Shown here piece after piece: positions 51,078 through 60,735 of a DNA stretch of 64,000 nt; within the stretch, counting starts at the first letter, position 1, and each line of letters starts with the position of its first letter. The notes under the pieces were generated by a model. It was not told the DNA's origin. It made no database searches and saw only the letters and a program-made list of their open reading frames with translations. Position numbers and translations under genes: made by a program. Location: assembly GCF_030014955.1 (NCBI RefSeq), contig NZ_JAGRPV010000001.1:7690001-7754000 (forward strand), in the 5' to 3' direction. Source of the DNA: Cohnella hashimotonis (lineage in GTDB: Bacteria; Bacillota; Bacilli; Paenibacillales; Paenibacillaceae).

Positions 51078-53198
51078 CTATGCTCCGCCTTCCACTTTTC
51101 GCAGAATAAATAATCCCGACTGCTCCTCCGCATAATCCGCGAACAGCAGCCCGGCGTCCATCAGCTCCGCGCCGGTCAACCGCCTGGGGGGGCCGCCGTC
51201 CAGGTCCTCCAGCTCGTATGTCGCATTCGCGTCCAGCGCCCGCAGCACGATGTGCCGTCGCGTCTCGTTGCCGTCCAGGCGGAACACGAACAGCAAGTGC
51301 TCATCGCCGCCCTCCAGCGCATACTGGAATGCGGCCCACCGCGGGCCTCTGCCCTCGCGCAGCGGCTGCCCGGTCAGCCGATACAGATCGCCGTCTTGCA
51401 CGAAGCGTCGGATGGTCGTCCGGTACTGCTCCGCATGACTTGCAAGCCGGTCGCTCAAGGCCTTGGGCAGGTCGGGCAGACGCTGGGAAACGCCGAATGC
51501 GCCGAGCATGCCGATCCGCGTGTAGTAATCGAACTGCGCGATCGTGAGTGCGGGGCTATGCGGGTCGAAGCGCTGGCGCGGATGCTCGCAGATCCAGTCG
51601 GAGTAGCTCCAGTGCAGCGCCCGGTCGGCCGCGAGAAACGTAGATACGCCCCAGAAAATCTGCAGGCTGTGCTCCGGCCAGTCGGGATCGCTGAGAAAGG
51701 ATGCGTGCGTATGCCGCGCCATGCCCAGATCGAGCCGCAAGCCGCCGGAGGAACAGTTCTCGAGCAGCACGTCAGGATGCGCCTCGCGCAGCCGGTCCAG
51801 CACGCCGTACAAGCCTAGAATATGCTCGTACAGACCGTCTCCTGCGCCGTGTCCGTGATCGCATCGGTCGCAGCCGGCCTTGGGATCGACATTGAAGTCC
51901 AGCTTGATCCAGTCGCAACGATAGGTCCGGATCAGCCGGTCCAGCTCCGCATAAGCCCATTCGCGCGCCTCCGGATTGCCCAGGCATACGTAACCGAGCG
52001 GCTCGCCTTCTCGGAGCGCTGGAAAAGAAGGGCGGCGCTGGGCGAGCGACGCTTGCGGACCCAACCCTTCGATCTCGCACCAAAAACCGAAGCGCATGCC
52101 GAGACCGCGCACGTATTCCGATATCTCTCCTATGCCGTTCGGGAAGCGAGCGGCATTCACCTTATCCCAGTCGCCCCGAATGTCGTGCCAATGCAGGCTC
52201 CCTTCGGCATCGCCGAACCAGCCTGCGTCCAAAGTGCAAGCCTCGAAACCAAGCTTTGCCGCCTCGGCGGCGTTGGCCTTGAACGTATCCGCGTCGATCA
52301 GTTGGTCTTCGTAGCTGAACCAGTGGTTCCACTCGACCGGCAGCTCGTCGGACACTGCGCTGCGGGGATACCAGTTCCGCCTGCCGATGCGCGCAAGCGG
52401 GATCGACACCGTATTCAGGTCCCCGCCGCTGCCCAGCGCGACTGCGACGCGGGGGCTTTCCATCGTTTCGCCCGGCGCCAACGCCTTGAAAAACGCCCAG
52501 TCATTCAGCCCGGCCGCGACCGATACGCCGCCATCCTCCCGGCGCTCGAAGCGAACCTTCCAGTTGCCGGACCACATCGGGCTGACATGGAGCAGCGCCC
52601 CGTCATCCCTTGCGAGCACGACCCAAGGATGCATGCCTTTGGAGGAGCGGCCCCATCGGGTTTCGGCGACAAAGGATTCGCCAAGCGGCGTCTCCTCCGG
52701 CTCGAACTCGGCCCCCCAGTCGCTGCGATAGGACAGCACCCGCCACTCTCCCTCGGATAGCTCGAGCTGGAGGGGATCGATCCGTTCCACGTGGAACGGT
52801 GCCTCGCCCGCATTGCGGACCGTCACCCATCGCTCGAAAACCGGCTCGTCTTCATAGATTACGGTGTGACTGTCAACTTCAAAGAAAAGCCTGTCGCAGC
52901 GCAGCCGGACGGTGTGATGCCGGACGCCGGGCGCCGGCGAGTAGACTTCCGCGCCCATACGCCTGAGGCTGGCGGAACGGCCTCCGAACCGCGCGCCTCC
53001 AAGCTGCAAGACGAAATCGCCGCCTTCTCTAATACCGTGGCTCAGCACCGGCTGGCCTGGAAGGCCGAGGCGGCTCAGTCCCGCACTCATGCCGTTCGCA
53101 TGCGCATAACGCAGGCTGGCAGTCGACCAATCCGAATCGCCTGCGGCATGTTGCTTTCCATGCGCTTCTAGGCCTTCGTTTCCTCGCTTCCCCGTCAT
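51078..53198 (-). CDS. Alpha-galactosidase-type glycoside hydrolase (GH36)
   Basis: A 706-residue cytoplasmic glycosidase without signal peptide. An N-terminal beta-sandwich (about residues 25-290) precedes a TIM barrel (about 300-620) and a C-terminal beta domain. The barrel contains FEACTLDAGWFGD, GFWCEIEGLG, the nucleophile segment CDWIKLDFNVDP (Asp near residue 433), LLENCSSGGLRLDLGM and the acid/base segment FLSDPDWPEH. These are the GH36/melibiase hallmarks, so it probably removes terminal alpha-galactosyl groups from imported oligosaccharides; the exact substrate is not certain. It follows the six-hairpin glycosidase by 167 nt. Confidence 0.9.
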   Translation of the reverse strand: MTGKRGNEGLEAHGKQHAAGDSDWSTASLRYAHANGMSAGLSRLGLPGQPVLSHGIREGGDFVLQLGGARFGGRSASLRRMGAEVYSPAPGVRHHTVRLRCDRLFFEVDSHTVIYEDEPVFERWVTVRNAGEAPFHVERIDPLQLELSEGEWRVLSYRSDWGAEFEPEETPLGESFVAETRWGRSSKGMHPWVVLARDDGALLHVSPMWSGNWKVRFERREDGGVSVAAGLNDWAFFKALAPGETMESPRVAVALGSGGDLNTVSIPLARIGRRNWYPRSAVSDELPVEWNHWFSYEDQLIDADTFKANAAEAAKLGFEACTLDAGWFGDAEGSLHWHDIRGDWDKVNAARFPNGIGEISEYVRGLGMRFGFWCEIEGLGPQASLAQRRPSFPALREGEPLGYVCLGNPEAREWAYAELDRLIRTYRCDWIKLDFNVDPKAGCDRCDHGHGAGDGLYEHILGLYGVLDRLREAHPDVLLENCSSGGLRLDLGMARHTHASFLSDPDWPEHSLQIFWGVSTFLAADRALHWSYSDWICEHPRQRFDPHSPALTIAQFDYYTRIGMLGAFGVSQRLPDLPKALSDRLASHAEQYRTTIRRFVQDGDLYRLTGQPLREGRGPRWAAFQYALEGGDEHLLFVFRLDGNETRRHIVLRALDANATYELEDLDGGPPRRLTGAELMDAGLLFADYAEEQSGLFILRKVEGGA

Positions 53199-53365
53199 CG
53201 TCTCCCCTCCTCCCGCACGCCATCTGCTTCCCGATGCAGCTGACTCTCTTTAAACTTTGGGCGGCTCTTCGCCTGTTTGGCCATCTCCGTCATCCACATG
53301 TTCTATGTTTAAATCGCTGACCCATGAGACACAACTGGACTCGACTGCCCTCTTACCTGCGGCAG

Positions 53366-55720
53366 TTACCGCTCCACGCGTACCTCGAACGTACCGCACC
53401 CTGAAATTGGGATGATCGCCTCTCCATCCGGTCCGTCCTCAAGGCTCTCGACCAGATTGCCGTTCACGTAGATGCGCGCACCGGCAGCCTGCGGCAGATC
53501 CATGCGAATCGTCCAGCCTTCTCCGTCCAGCTTTACTTTGTATAAGTCCGCACCTTCGCCAAGCGCGACCTCAAGGTCGAGAGAAGCCGCGCATGCGCCT
53601 TCGCCAAGCGAGACACGCCGAATCGCCGCTTCGCGCCATGCGGACGGCAGCCGCGGCCGCAGCGCGAGTTCCTTGCGATGAGCCTTCGGTGCAATGCCGA
53701 ACATGAACCGCACGATCGGCCAATGAATGCCGTAGTTCGTCCAGGCTTGAACGAAGCAGCCGTAATCCGGCGAAATCTCGCTGATCGAGCCGGGCAGACG
53801 CCGTCCGAAGGTGGACGCAATCAGCTTCACCAGGCGGAGCGACTCGTCCATCCGATCGTAACGCGCCTCGGCCACCGCCTGCACGCCGGTCGAGATCGTC
53901 ATCATCTGCGTGCGGTACATGCCGGACAAATACGTGCCCGCATCGCCCGTGAATTCGTCCGTACCCATGCGCGCGAGCGCCCGCACCGCCTTGTCGCGGG
54001 GCGCCAGTCCCGTTTCCATCGGCGTGTTGATGACCCAATTCTTGAACAGCCAAGGACGCTCCTCGTCCGGCGGCAGGTCCGCGATCTCCGCTTGCATCGA
54101 CCGCATCTCCCGCACCGCGCGATCCGCGCCCATTCCCTCGGCCCGCGCGATATAGACAGGCATCCGCTCGCGGACGGCCTCGACGCGCGCCATGGCGTCC
54201 GCGTACAAGCCCTCTTTTTCCAGCCACAGATCCGTGTTGATCTTGTCCGCCAGCCGTCCCGCCGTCTCGCGCCAGTCGTGCGCGGCTTCCGCGTCCCCGA
54301 GCAGCTCCGCCATCTCCGCCCCTGCAAGAAGTGCCGACCATGTATAGACGGCGGTGTCGATGAGCTCGACGTTCAGCCCTTCAATCTCCGTGATGCCGTA
54401 GCCTTCTGGGAGCAGGTCGCCGTCCGGATCCATCTCGCCGAGCAACCATTCGAGTCCTTTGCGAACGGTCGGATAGGCCCGCTTCAGGTATTTCAAATCG
54501 CCCGTCCAGTCGAAAATCTCGCGCACGCTCTGAATATAGTGCGGCGTCTCCTGCGTATTGCCCGGATTGGCGACAAGCCCCCAGGTCGTGAGTTCATGAA
54601 TGATGCGGCCGTTGCCGTTGGTACGCTCGGACGCCTCGCGGATAAGGTCGGACGTCTCCACGGCAAGCGCCTGCCGGCCGACGGCGAGCAGCCCGACCAA
54701 AGCGTAGCTGTTGTCGCAGCCGAACCACCACGGGTACTCGGGAATGCCGGCCGTCAAGCCTCTGCCGACGCCGGGCACGTCAAGTACGAGCCACTCGCTG
54801 TGGATTTTTGCCCAATCGAAAACGCTGGCGAGCGCCTCGTCCGGTATATCCAGCTCCGACAGGGAGAGCAGCGATTCATAGCGCAGACGCTTGGCTCTGC
54901 GCATGTCGGCGTGGCCGTCGCGGATGCGGGCGTACGCTTCCGCTGCCTCGGCTTCCGATTGCGCGGAGCCTGCGATGAAAAATCTCAGCTCGGCCGTACC
55001 GTTGGCCGGCAACGCGATCTGCATGCGCAGGCTTCCCGTCGCGCCCTTGCCCGCCGTTCGCGTGCGGGAAGGCAGCGTCGACTCGATGTCGACGTGCGGC
55101 TCGCACCCCGGCGCGTCGCTGCCGAAAACGACGAACCAGGAATGGTCCCGGTCTTTCGCGACGATTGCGCCCAGTTCTTCGTCCGCTCGCGCTTCGTCCG
55201 GCGCATCCTCAATGCCGGCTTCCTCCGAGAACCATACCGGGCGAAGCTCCGTCCGGCCCTGGAAAACGACCGTCAGCTCGCGATCGCGGCCGCTCGTATC
55301 GCGTAGGCGATATTCGACGACGAATCCCGGATGCTCGTCCGGACAGAACTGGCTGCGAGCGGCTTCCAGGCCGAGATCCGGCATTGCGTAGTCGTGCTCA
55401 TTGAAGTAAGCGTAGTTGCGAAACGCGTCCGCCTTCTCTAGCCATGCGCCGCCGGCAGGATCCGCAGTCTCGGCCAGATGAAGCCAAAAGCCGTCCATGA
55501 GCTTGATCGGATGCGACCACAAACCGCCCATTTCATCCGGAATGTGGTGGCCAAAGTCCGGAAATCCGCCGTCCTGGCCTCCGATCATCGTGCTGCGGTG
55601 TCCCGCGCAGACAAACAGATCCATATCGTCCGTCTCTTTGGTCTCCCGCCCCGCCGTCATGCCGGCAAGGCGAAGGGCAGCCTCTAATTGCGGCGGGTTG
55701 TCCCCCCATTGTTGGGCCAT
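53366..55720 (-). CDS. Six-hairpin glycosidase-like protein
   Basis: A 784-residue protein with an (alpha/alpha)6 catalytic domain of the glycogen-debranching/trehalase-like superfamily. An N-terminal beta domain (about residues 1-260) is followed by FDWAKIHSEWLVLDVPGVGR, EYPWWFGCDNSYALVGLL (about residue 330), a TGDLKYLKRAYPTVRKGLEW segment, and WLFKNWVINTPMETGLA. The C-terminal beta part carries VELALG-like strands. No signal peptide. Family is clear; substrate is not. ATG at 55720 has AGGAG 10 nt upstream (a TTG two codons earlier is less likely). It lies in the sugar-use cluster ahead of the alpha-galactosidase. Confidence 0.83.
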   Translation of the reverse strand: MAQQWGDNPPQLEAALRLAGMTAGRETKETDDMDLFVCAGHRSTMIGGQDGGFPDFGHHIPDEMGGLWSHPIKLMDGFWLHLAETADPAGGAWLEKADAFRNYAYFNEHDYAMPDLGLEAARSQFCPDEHPGFVVEYRLRDTSGRDRELTVVFQGRTELRPVWFSEEAGIEDAPDEARADEELGAIVAKDRDHSWFVVFGSDAPGCEPHVDIESTLPSRTRTAGKGATGSLRMQIALPANGTAELRFFIAGSAQSEAEAAEAYARIRDGHADMRRAKRLRYESLLSLSELDIPDEALASVFDWAKIHSEWLVLDVPGVGRGLTAGIPEYPWWFGCDNSYALVGLLAVGRQALAVETSDLIREASERTNGNGRIIHELTTWGLVANPGNTQETPHYIQSVREIFDWTGDLKYLKRAYPTVRKGLEWLLGEMDPDGDLLPEGYGITEIEGLNVELIDTAVYTWSALLAGAEMAELLGDAEAAHDWRETAGRLADKINTDLWLEKEGLYADAMARVEAVRERMPVYIARAEGMGADRAVREMRSMQAEIADLPPDEERPWLFKNWVINTPMETGLAPRDKAVRALARMGTDEFTGDAGTYLSGMYRTQMMTISTGVQAVAEARYDRMDESLRLVKLIASTFGRRLPGSISEISPDYGCFVQAWTNYGIHWPIVRFMFGIAPKAHRKELALRPRLPSAWREAAIRRVSLGEGACAASLDLEVALGEGADLYKVKLDGEGWTIRMDLPQAAGARIYVNGNLVESLEDGPDGEAIIPISGCGTFEVRVER

Positions 55721-55870
55721 CGGCAATTCGCTCCTTCCGAGCTGCGTTAAGTTTGTATGTGGCCGCGTACTGTCTTATACCTATTGCAGATGTATGAGCC
55801 TAGCGGCCAGCGGGCCAGCGTGTCGGCTGCAGCCCTACTGCTTGAACTCACCGGGAGTACGCGGGAGAAG

Positions 55871-56058
55871 TAGCTGCATATGGGCAACTAATTTTGACTG
55901 CCCCTACTATTAGGGGTGATTAGTGTTATAAGGCAGCTATTCCAGAACAATCAGCGGAAAAGACCTATAACCGGCGAAATAACAGCCTATCGGCATCTAT
56001 TTTTTAGTGAACGTGCATTTTGGGGGAAATAACTGCTTACGGGACGTTATTTTCATCG
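55871..56058. repeat. Loose ~50-55-bp tandem palindromic units
   Basis: Related palindromic cores recur at about 55871 (TAGCTGC-N6-GCAACTA), 55926 (TTATAAGGCAGCTATT), 55979 (ATAACAGCCTATCGGCATCTAT without exact symmetry) and 56029 (ATAACTGCTTACGGGACGTTAT with ATAAC/GTTAT arms). The last two are 50 bp apart. The rest of the 470-nt gap (55721-55870 and 56059-56192) holds no gene that I can support; the region is AT-richer than its surroundings. Confidence 0.55.
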
Positions 56059-56192
56059 TCATCCCGCTGCCGTGAGGTGACCGACCATCCAGTATTGAAG
56101 AGAGTGCGAAGCGACGCGGTCAAGCGAGCGGGTTTTCCAATGCCGTCGGCGCGTCCTATGCGCGCCCCATCTCGCTTCGCCGGCGCAGCGTT

Positions 56193-58616
56193 CTATGCAC
56201 TGCCCGTCGATTTTGCGTCTGCGGCACTGCCACTTCCCGGCCGAAGCGCCGACAGCGCCACTACCAGCGCATAGCAAACGATCGCCGCCCCGAGCGCCCA
56301 GCGCAGCCCCGCAGCCAGCGCGAGAGCTGCGCCGAGCCAGGAGCCCCATACGCCCGCGATGCCGTTCACCGCGAACAGCAAGGGCGAGCTGCCCCGCTGC
56401 CCGCGCTCCGCGGCTTCCATGCGGAGCGGCAGCGGGACGCCCATGAGCAGCCCCAGCGCAGCGGCGGCAATACCCAGCACGGCCAGCCGCGCGCCCAGGG
56501 CCAGGCCGTACAGGCCGCCGCCCCACAGCGCTTCGGCCGCGGCCAGCAGCGCGATCAGCAGCGCGGCGCCGCCGGCGCCCGCCGTCTCGGACAGCCGCCG
56601 GCGTCCCGCGAGCCGGCTGCCGAAGCTGCCGCCGATCAGCATGGCCAGCAGCACGACGGCGGTCGCGGCGGCCGGACTGCCCGCGTATTTCATCGCCTTC
56701 TGGATGAAAGCCGCCTGCAGGCACATATAGCCCACGCCTACGAGCAGGCTGACGAGCAAGGCCTTGCCGCCCGGACCGGTGCGGACGCGGTGCAGCCCTG
56801 AAGCCTGCTTCGGCGGCGCGACTTCGCGCCACCACACCCAGACCGCGAACAGCGCCGTCAGGCCGGCGATGACGCCTAGCCAAGTCTTCAGCGAGCCCGG
56901 CATGCCCGGCGTGAGCTTGTAGAAAAACGGCTTGTCGTCGGACGTCGGATACACGCTGAAATCGCTGTCCCGGACGAACGCGTCGAACGACTGCTTGCCT
57001 TCGATCAAAGGCTGCAGGAACTGCTCGTTGGTCTCCGGCAGGAACAGCGTCTGCAGGGCGAGCGCATTCGCGCCAGCACGCAGCGTATCGAGCTGGGAAG
57101 AAGCGAGCGGGGTGCGCTGGATCACAGTTAAGGTGAGACCTGGTCCCGCCGATTGGTCGGAGGCCATGAGCAGGGCGGCATGCTTCACCGCCGTCGCCGG
57201 CTTCGCTCCCGTCACGTCCATCAGCGCCCCGAGCCCGGTGTAGAAGGCGCGCACGCCCTCAATCCCCTGATGCGAGATCACGATGAGGCGCCCGCCTTCG
57301 TTCAACCGTTCCAGATACGCGCGAAACGCCTCCTGGGTAAACGCATAGTTCTCCGTCAGCGCATGCCCGTTAACGCCGCCGACCTGCGAATAGACAAGGT
57401 CGAGCGCGATCAGATCGTAGCGCTCGCCGCTCCGCTCGAGCACCGTGCGGCCGTCGCCGACGACGGCCTTCACGCCGGAGCGGTCAAGCAGCCCGCCGTT
57501 ATAGGCGGCGTCCTCGCGCATGGCGCGCACGATGCCGTCGCTAAGTTCGACGGCGGTTACATTCTTAGCGCCCGCGAGCAGCGCGTACAAAATATCCCGG
57601 CCGCCGCCGGCGCCGACGATCGCCGTCTTGTCGGCCGGACCCGCCGCGAACGGCAAAAATTCGATGTCTTTGGCAAGCCCCGCCACCGAGGCGAGATCGC
57701 CGTCGAACTTGTACATATAGCTCCCCGCGCCGCCGTCGATGAACACGGTCTTGCGCGCGGGATCGCTGCCGGAGACGACGTCCGCCCGGGCGAACGCATC
57801 CCATTCGGTCCGCTCCAGCGTCGCGCCGGGCTGCCGGAGCGCGCTCACGATTGTCTTATCCGGCGCAGCGCCGCGCATGCCGGCGTAATCGATGTTCCAC
57901 CAGCCTGCGCCGGATGCCAGGCCGACGACGACGGCCACGAGCGGCAGCAGCGGTGCGAAGCGCAGCCAGCCGCGACGCTTCGGGCCGGCCACGGATGGCG
58001 AAAGAGACGGCGCAAGCAGCAGCACGGCCGCGGCAAAGGCGGGAATGGACAGCGCGAACATCGCCTGCAGTCCGCCCCAGAGTTGAATCAAGCCGTAGGC
58101 GGCGGCCACGCCGAGTCCGGCGCCCAGCAGGTCGGCGGCGTAGAGCGAGCGCGTGCGGACGCCGCTCGCCAGCGCGAGTCCCATGCACCAGCCGAACAGA
58201 ACGAACGGCATGGCGCCGAGCAGCGCGTATACCGCCAACTGGTCGACGTAAGGGAATTGGGCAAGGAAAAGGCTGAGCAAGGCGATGAATAAGCCGAGCT
58301 CGAGGGCCGCGAGACCCGCGGATCGGCCGGAAGCCGCATTAGAGGCGCCCGATTCGTCGGCAACGCCTGCAGCGGCCGCGGTCGAAGAGGCGGCTGCACG
58401 CCCCGCCGACTCCGACTGCCTGCGCGCCGCATAGCTGCCTGCCCCGATGCCGAAGACGGCCAGCGACACGACAAGCGATACGTAGTGATACTGCAGCAGC
58501 ACGCCGAATACGTTGGTGAGCGCCATTTCGAGGCCGAGCGCGGACGCCGACAGACAGCCCAGACCCAGCATCCAGCGAAACGCTCCGCTTTTTCCACCAC
58601 CACCCGCTACAGCCAT
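56193..58616 (-). CDS. Membrane-fused spermidine-synthase-like protein
   Basis: An 807-residue protein with three parts. Residues about 10-225 form seven or so membrane helices. Residues about 240-560 form a Rossmann-fold spermidine-synthase/methyltransferase-like domain with the nucleotide loop AIVGAGGGRDILYALLAGA (about residue 335) and TAVELSDGIVRAM, then VVGDGRTVL and YDLIALDLVYSQVGG. Residues about 575-795 are again mostly membrane helices. Such fused MFS/spermidine-synthase proteins are widespread but poorly characterised; they need not make spermidine. It starts 7 nt after the stop of the sugar ABC permease and has GGGG upstream, so it is probably the next gene of that operon, an unexpected partner. 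Confidence 0.85.
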   Translation of the reverse strand: MAVAGGGGKSGAFRWMLGLGCLSASALGLEMALTNVFGVLLQYHYVSLVVSLAVFGIGAGSYAARRQSESAGRAAASSTAAAAGVADESGASNAASGRSAGLAALELGLFIALLSLFLAQFPYVDQLAVYALLGAMPFVLFGWCMGLALASGVRTRSLYAADLLGAGLGVAAAYGLIQLWGGLQAMFALSIPAFAAAVLLLAPSLSPSVAGPKRRGWLRFAPLLPLVAVVVGLASGAGWWNIDYAGMRGAAPDKTIVSALRQPGATLERTEWDAFARADVVSGSDPARKTVFIDGGAGSYMYKFDGDLASVAGLAKDIEFLPFAAGPADKTAIVGAGGGRDILYALLAGAKNVTAVELSDGIVRAMREDAAYNGGLLDRSGVKAVVGDGRTVLERSGERYDLIALDLVYSQVGGVNGHALTENYAFTQEAFRAYLERLNEGGRLIVISHQGIEGVRAFYTGLGALMDVTGAKPATAVKHAALLMASDQSAGPGLTLTVIQRTPLASSQLDTLRAGANALALQTLFLPETNEQFLQPLIEGKQSFDAFVRDSDFSVYPTSDDKPFFYKLTPGMPGSLKTWLGVIAGLTALFAVWVWWREVAPPKQASGLHRVRTGPGGKALLVSLLVGVGYMCLQAAFIQKAMKYAGSPAAATAVVLLAMLIGGSFGSRLAGRRRLSETAGAGGAALLIALLAAAEALWGGGLYGLALGARLAVLGIAAAALGLLMGVPLPLRMEAAERGQRGSSPLLFAVNGIAGVWGSWLGAALALAAGLRWALGAAIVCYALVVALSALRPGSGSAADAKSTGSA

Positions 58617-58623
58617 CCGTCCG

Positions 58624-59466
58624 TCACCCCTTCATGCCGGTCAGCGTAATGCTCTCGACGAAGTACTTTTGACCGATAAAATAAAACAGCAGCGAAGGCA
58701 GCATGGTCACCATAGAGGCCGCCATCAGGTAGTTCCACTGCACGTTGTTCTGGCTCTTGAAGAAGTTGATGCCGAGCGTGAGCGTGTACAGCTCCGGTTT
58801 GCTCAGATACAGGATCGGCTGCATGAAGTCCTTCCAGCTGTCGTTGAACTGGAAGATCGTAATCGTCACGATCGCCGGCACGGTCAGCGGGAGGATGACC
58901 CGCCATAGAATGCCGAAGGTGGAGGCGCCGTCGATCTTGGCCGCTTCCTCGAGATCTGCCGGGATGGACATGAAGAACTGCCTGAGCAGGAAGACGAAGT
59001 AGGCTTTGCCGAAGAACAGCGGCACGATGAGCGGATAGAAGGTGTTGATCCAGCCGAACTTCGTAAACATGTAGAACTTCGGAATCATCGTCACGGTGTC
59101 CGGCAGCATCATGGTCGCGAGCGTCAGGATGAACAGGAACGACCGGCCCCGCGCTTTGAACCGGGCGAAGCCGTAGGACACGATGACGCAGGAGACCACG
59201 GCGCCGATGATGGAAAGAACGGTGATGATGATCGTGTTGTTGAACCATTGACCGAACGGCAAGCTTGTGAAGGCGGTCTTATAGTTGCTCCACTTGACCG
59301 GATCCGGGATCCACTTGGGCGGCCACGTGAATACCTGGTACGATTCCTTGAGCGAGGTCGAGAGCATCCAGGCGAAAGGAACAAGCATGACGAGGGAGCC
59401 GATCGCCAGCAGGACGTAAATCAGCGAATTTTTGAGCAGCAATCTGCCGCGGTTCGTAGTGGTCAT
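58624..59466 (-). CDS. Carbohydrate ABC transporter permease, MalG type
   Basis: A 280-residue inner-membrane permease. Six helices are visible, beginning IYVLLAIGSLVMLVPFAWML. The EAA loop that contacts the ATPase is DLEEAAKIDGASTFGILWRV ILPLTVPAIVTI (about residues 183-213), and the protein ends with SITLTGMKG as in many MalG/AraQ relatives. It starts 6 nt after the stop of the MalF-type gene. The ATPase is not encoded in this window and is probably a shared MsmK/MsmX-like protein, as is common in Firmicutes. Confidence 0.94.
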   Translation of the reverse strand: MTTTNRGRLLLKNSLIYVLLAIGSLVMLVPFAWMLSTSLKESYQVFTWPPKWIPDPVKWSNYKTAFTSLPFGQWFNNTIIITVLSIIGAVVSCVIVSYGFARFKARGRSFLFILTLATMMLPDTVTMIPKFYMFTKFGWINTFYPLIVPLFFGKAYFVFLLRQFFMSIPADLEEAAKIDGASTFGILWRVILPLTVPAIVTITIFQFNDSWKDFMQPILYLSKPELYTLTLGINFFKSQNNVQWNYLMAASMVTMLPSLLFYFIGQKYFVESITLTGMKG

Positions 59467-59472
59467 GTGGCC

Positions 59473-60420
59473 TCAGTTCCTTTCCCCTTCGTAGTAGACC
59501 CAAGCCGCCGAGGATTTGACGACGAGCGCCGTGAGCGCCAGGATCAGGATGAAGAGCACCCAGGCCAGCGCGGAGGCGTAGCCCATTCTGAAGTTTTGGA
59601 ACGCGTGATCGAACAGGTAGAAATTGAAAAACAGCGTGGAGTTCATCGGTCCGCCCTTGGTCATGACATAGGCTTCGCCGAACGTCTGCATCGCGCCGAT
59701 CACGCCCATGACGAGGTTAAAAAAGATCGTCGGGGTCAGCATCGGGATCGTGACGTTTTTGAACTTCTGCCAGCCGCCGGCGCCGTCCAGCTCCGCGGCT
59801 TCGTACAACGAAGGCGGAATGCCCTTGAGTCCGGCGAGCCAGATTATGACGCTGCCGCCGACCGTCGACCAGAGACTCATAATGACCATGGAGGGGAGCG
59901 CCCAATGCGGATCGAAGATCCAGCCCGGGCCCGCGATGCCGAAGTAGCCGAGAATCGTGTTCAGCAGGCCGATCTGCGGATTGAAAATCCACATCCACAG
60001 CACCATGACGGATACGCCGCTCACGACCGCCGGCAGGTAGAAGATCGTGCGGAACAACCGCATGCCCCGAACCGCCTGATTGAGCAGCAGAGACAGCAGC
60101 AGCGACGCGATGAGGCCGAGCGGCACGGAGAAAACGGAGTACAACGCGGTCACCTTGAGCGACTGCCAGAAGAGCGGATCGTGATTGAACGCGGTATTGT
60201 AGTTTTTGAAGCCGACGAACTTCGCCGGGGTTAGCATATCCCATTGATTCAGGCTGATCCAGAGGGAGGCGACCATCGGTACGGCGAAAAAGATGAGCAG
60301 CCCGATCAGCCACGGCCCAGTCAGCAGGTAGAAAGTACGTTCCTCCTTGCGCTCCGCTTTGGACAGGCGGCGCTTGGTCTTGACGGGCGTGTATTCGGAT
60401 GCGTTCGCTGCCTTTTCCAT
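59473..60420 (-). CDS. Carbohydrate ABC transporter permease, MalF type
   Basis: A 315-residue permease with a basic cytoplasmic N-terminus (KTKRRLSKAERKEERTFYLL) and six helices from LTGPWLIGLLIFFAVPMVASL onward. The EAA loop is PSLYEAAELDGAGGWQKFKN (about residues 205-225). ATG at 60420 is chosen for the good fit to the family start; AGGTG lies 8 nt upstream. The binding-protein gene ends 315 nt upstream, with two hairpin-rich elements in between. Confidence 0.94.
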   Translation of the reverse strand: MEKAANASEYTPVKTKRRLSKAERKEERTFYLLTGPWLIGLLIFFAVPMVASLWISLNQWDMLTPAKFVGFKNYNTAFNHDPLFWQSLKVTALYSVFSVPLGLIASLLLSLLLNQAVRGMRLFRTIFYLPAVVSGVSVMVLWMWIFNPQIGLLNTILGYFGIAGPGWIFDPHWALPSMVIMSLWSTVGGSVIIWLAGLKGIPPSLYEAAELDGAGGWQKFKNVTIPMLTPTIFFNLVMGVIGAMQTFGEAYVMTKGGPMNSTLFFNFYLFDHAFQNFRMGYASALAWVLFILILALTALVVKSSAAWVYYEGERN

Positions 60421-60464
60421 GATCAAACACCTCTTTCTTTTTGAAAATGCCGCAAGGGCGGCGG

Positions 60465-60583
60465 ATAGCTGCAAAAATGCAGTTAAATCTGGTCGCAAAT
60501 CGAGGGCCGCAATTCATGGAGCCACTTTGCAATGGGGCCGCTTTTGAGCCGCAAGGGTGAATTAAGTGCATTTTTACAGCTAT
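60465..60583. repeat. Pair of 24-bp inverted arms between the binding-protein and permease genes
   Basis: ATAGCTGCAAAAATGCAGTT AAAT (60465-60488) and AATTAAGTGCATTTTTACAG CTAT (60560-60583) are inverted copies with about 20 of 24 pairs. Each arm is itself a small palindrome (CTGCA-AAAA-TGCAG). The 71-bp centre has no reading frame. The layout could be a small non-autonomous repeat or a stable RNA structure. Confidence 0.7.
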
Positions 60584-60662
60584 CGAATCCGGTTGCCGGT
60601 GCGCGTGTCGTTGTTGCGAGTGCGGGAACGCGCGACCGTTCTTGCCCAGACGCCGGAGAAGC

Positions 60663-60695
60663 CGGCGGGGAAGTAAAGCTGTGGACTCCCCGCCG
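60663..60695 (-). promoter_or_regulatory. GC-rich stem-loop behind the binding-protein gene
   Basis: CGGCGGGGAAGT (60663-60674) and ACTCCCCGCCG (60685-60695) form a strong hairpin about 40 nt after the stop codon, without a T-run. Such structures often protect or attenuate transcripts so that binding protein is made in excess over permeases. Confidence 0.55.
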
Positions 60696-60735
60696 CCGTT
60701 CCGACCGTGTTGCTTGCCGTGACTCATTCGTTCTT

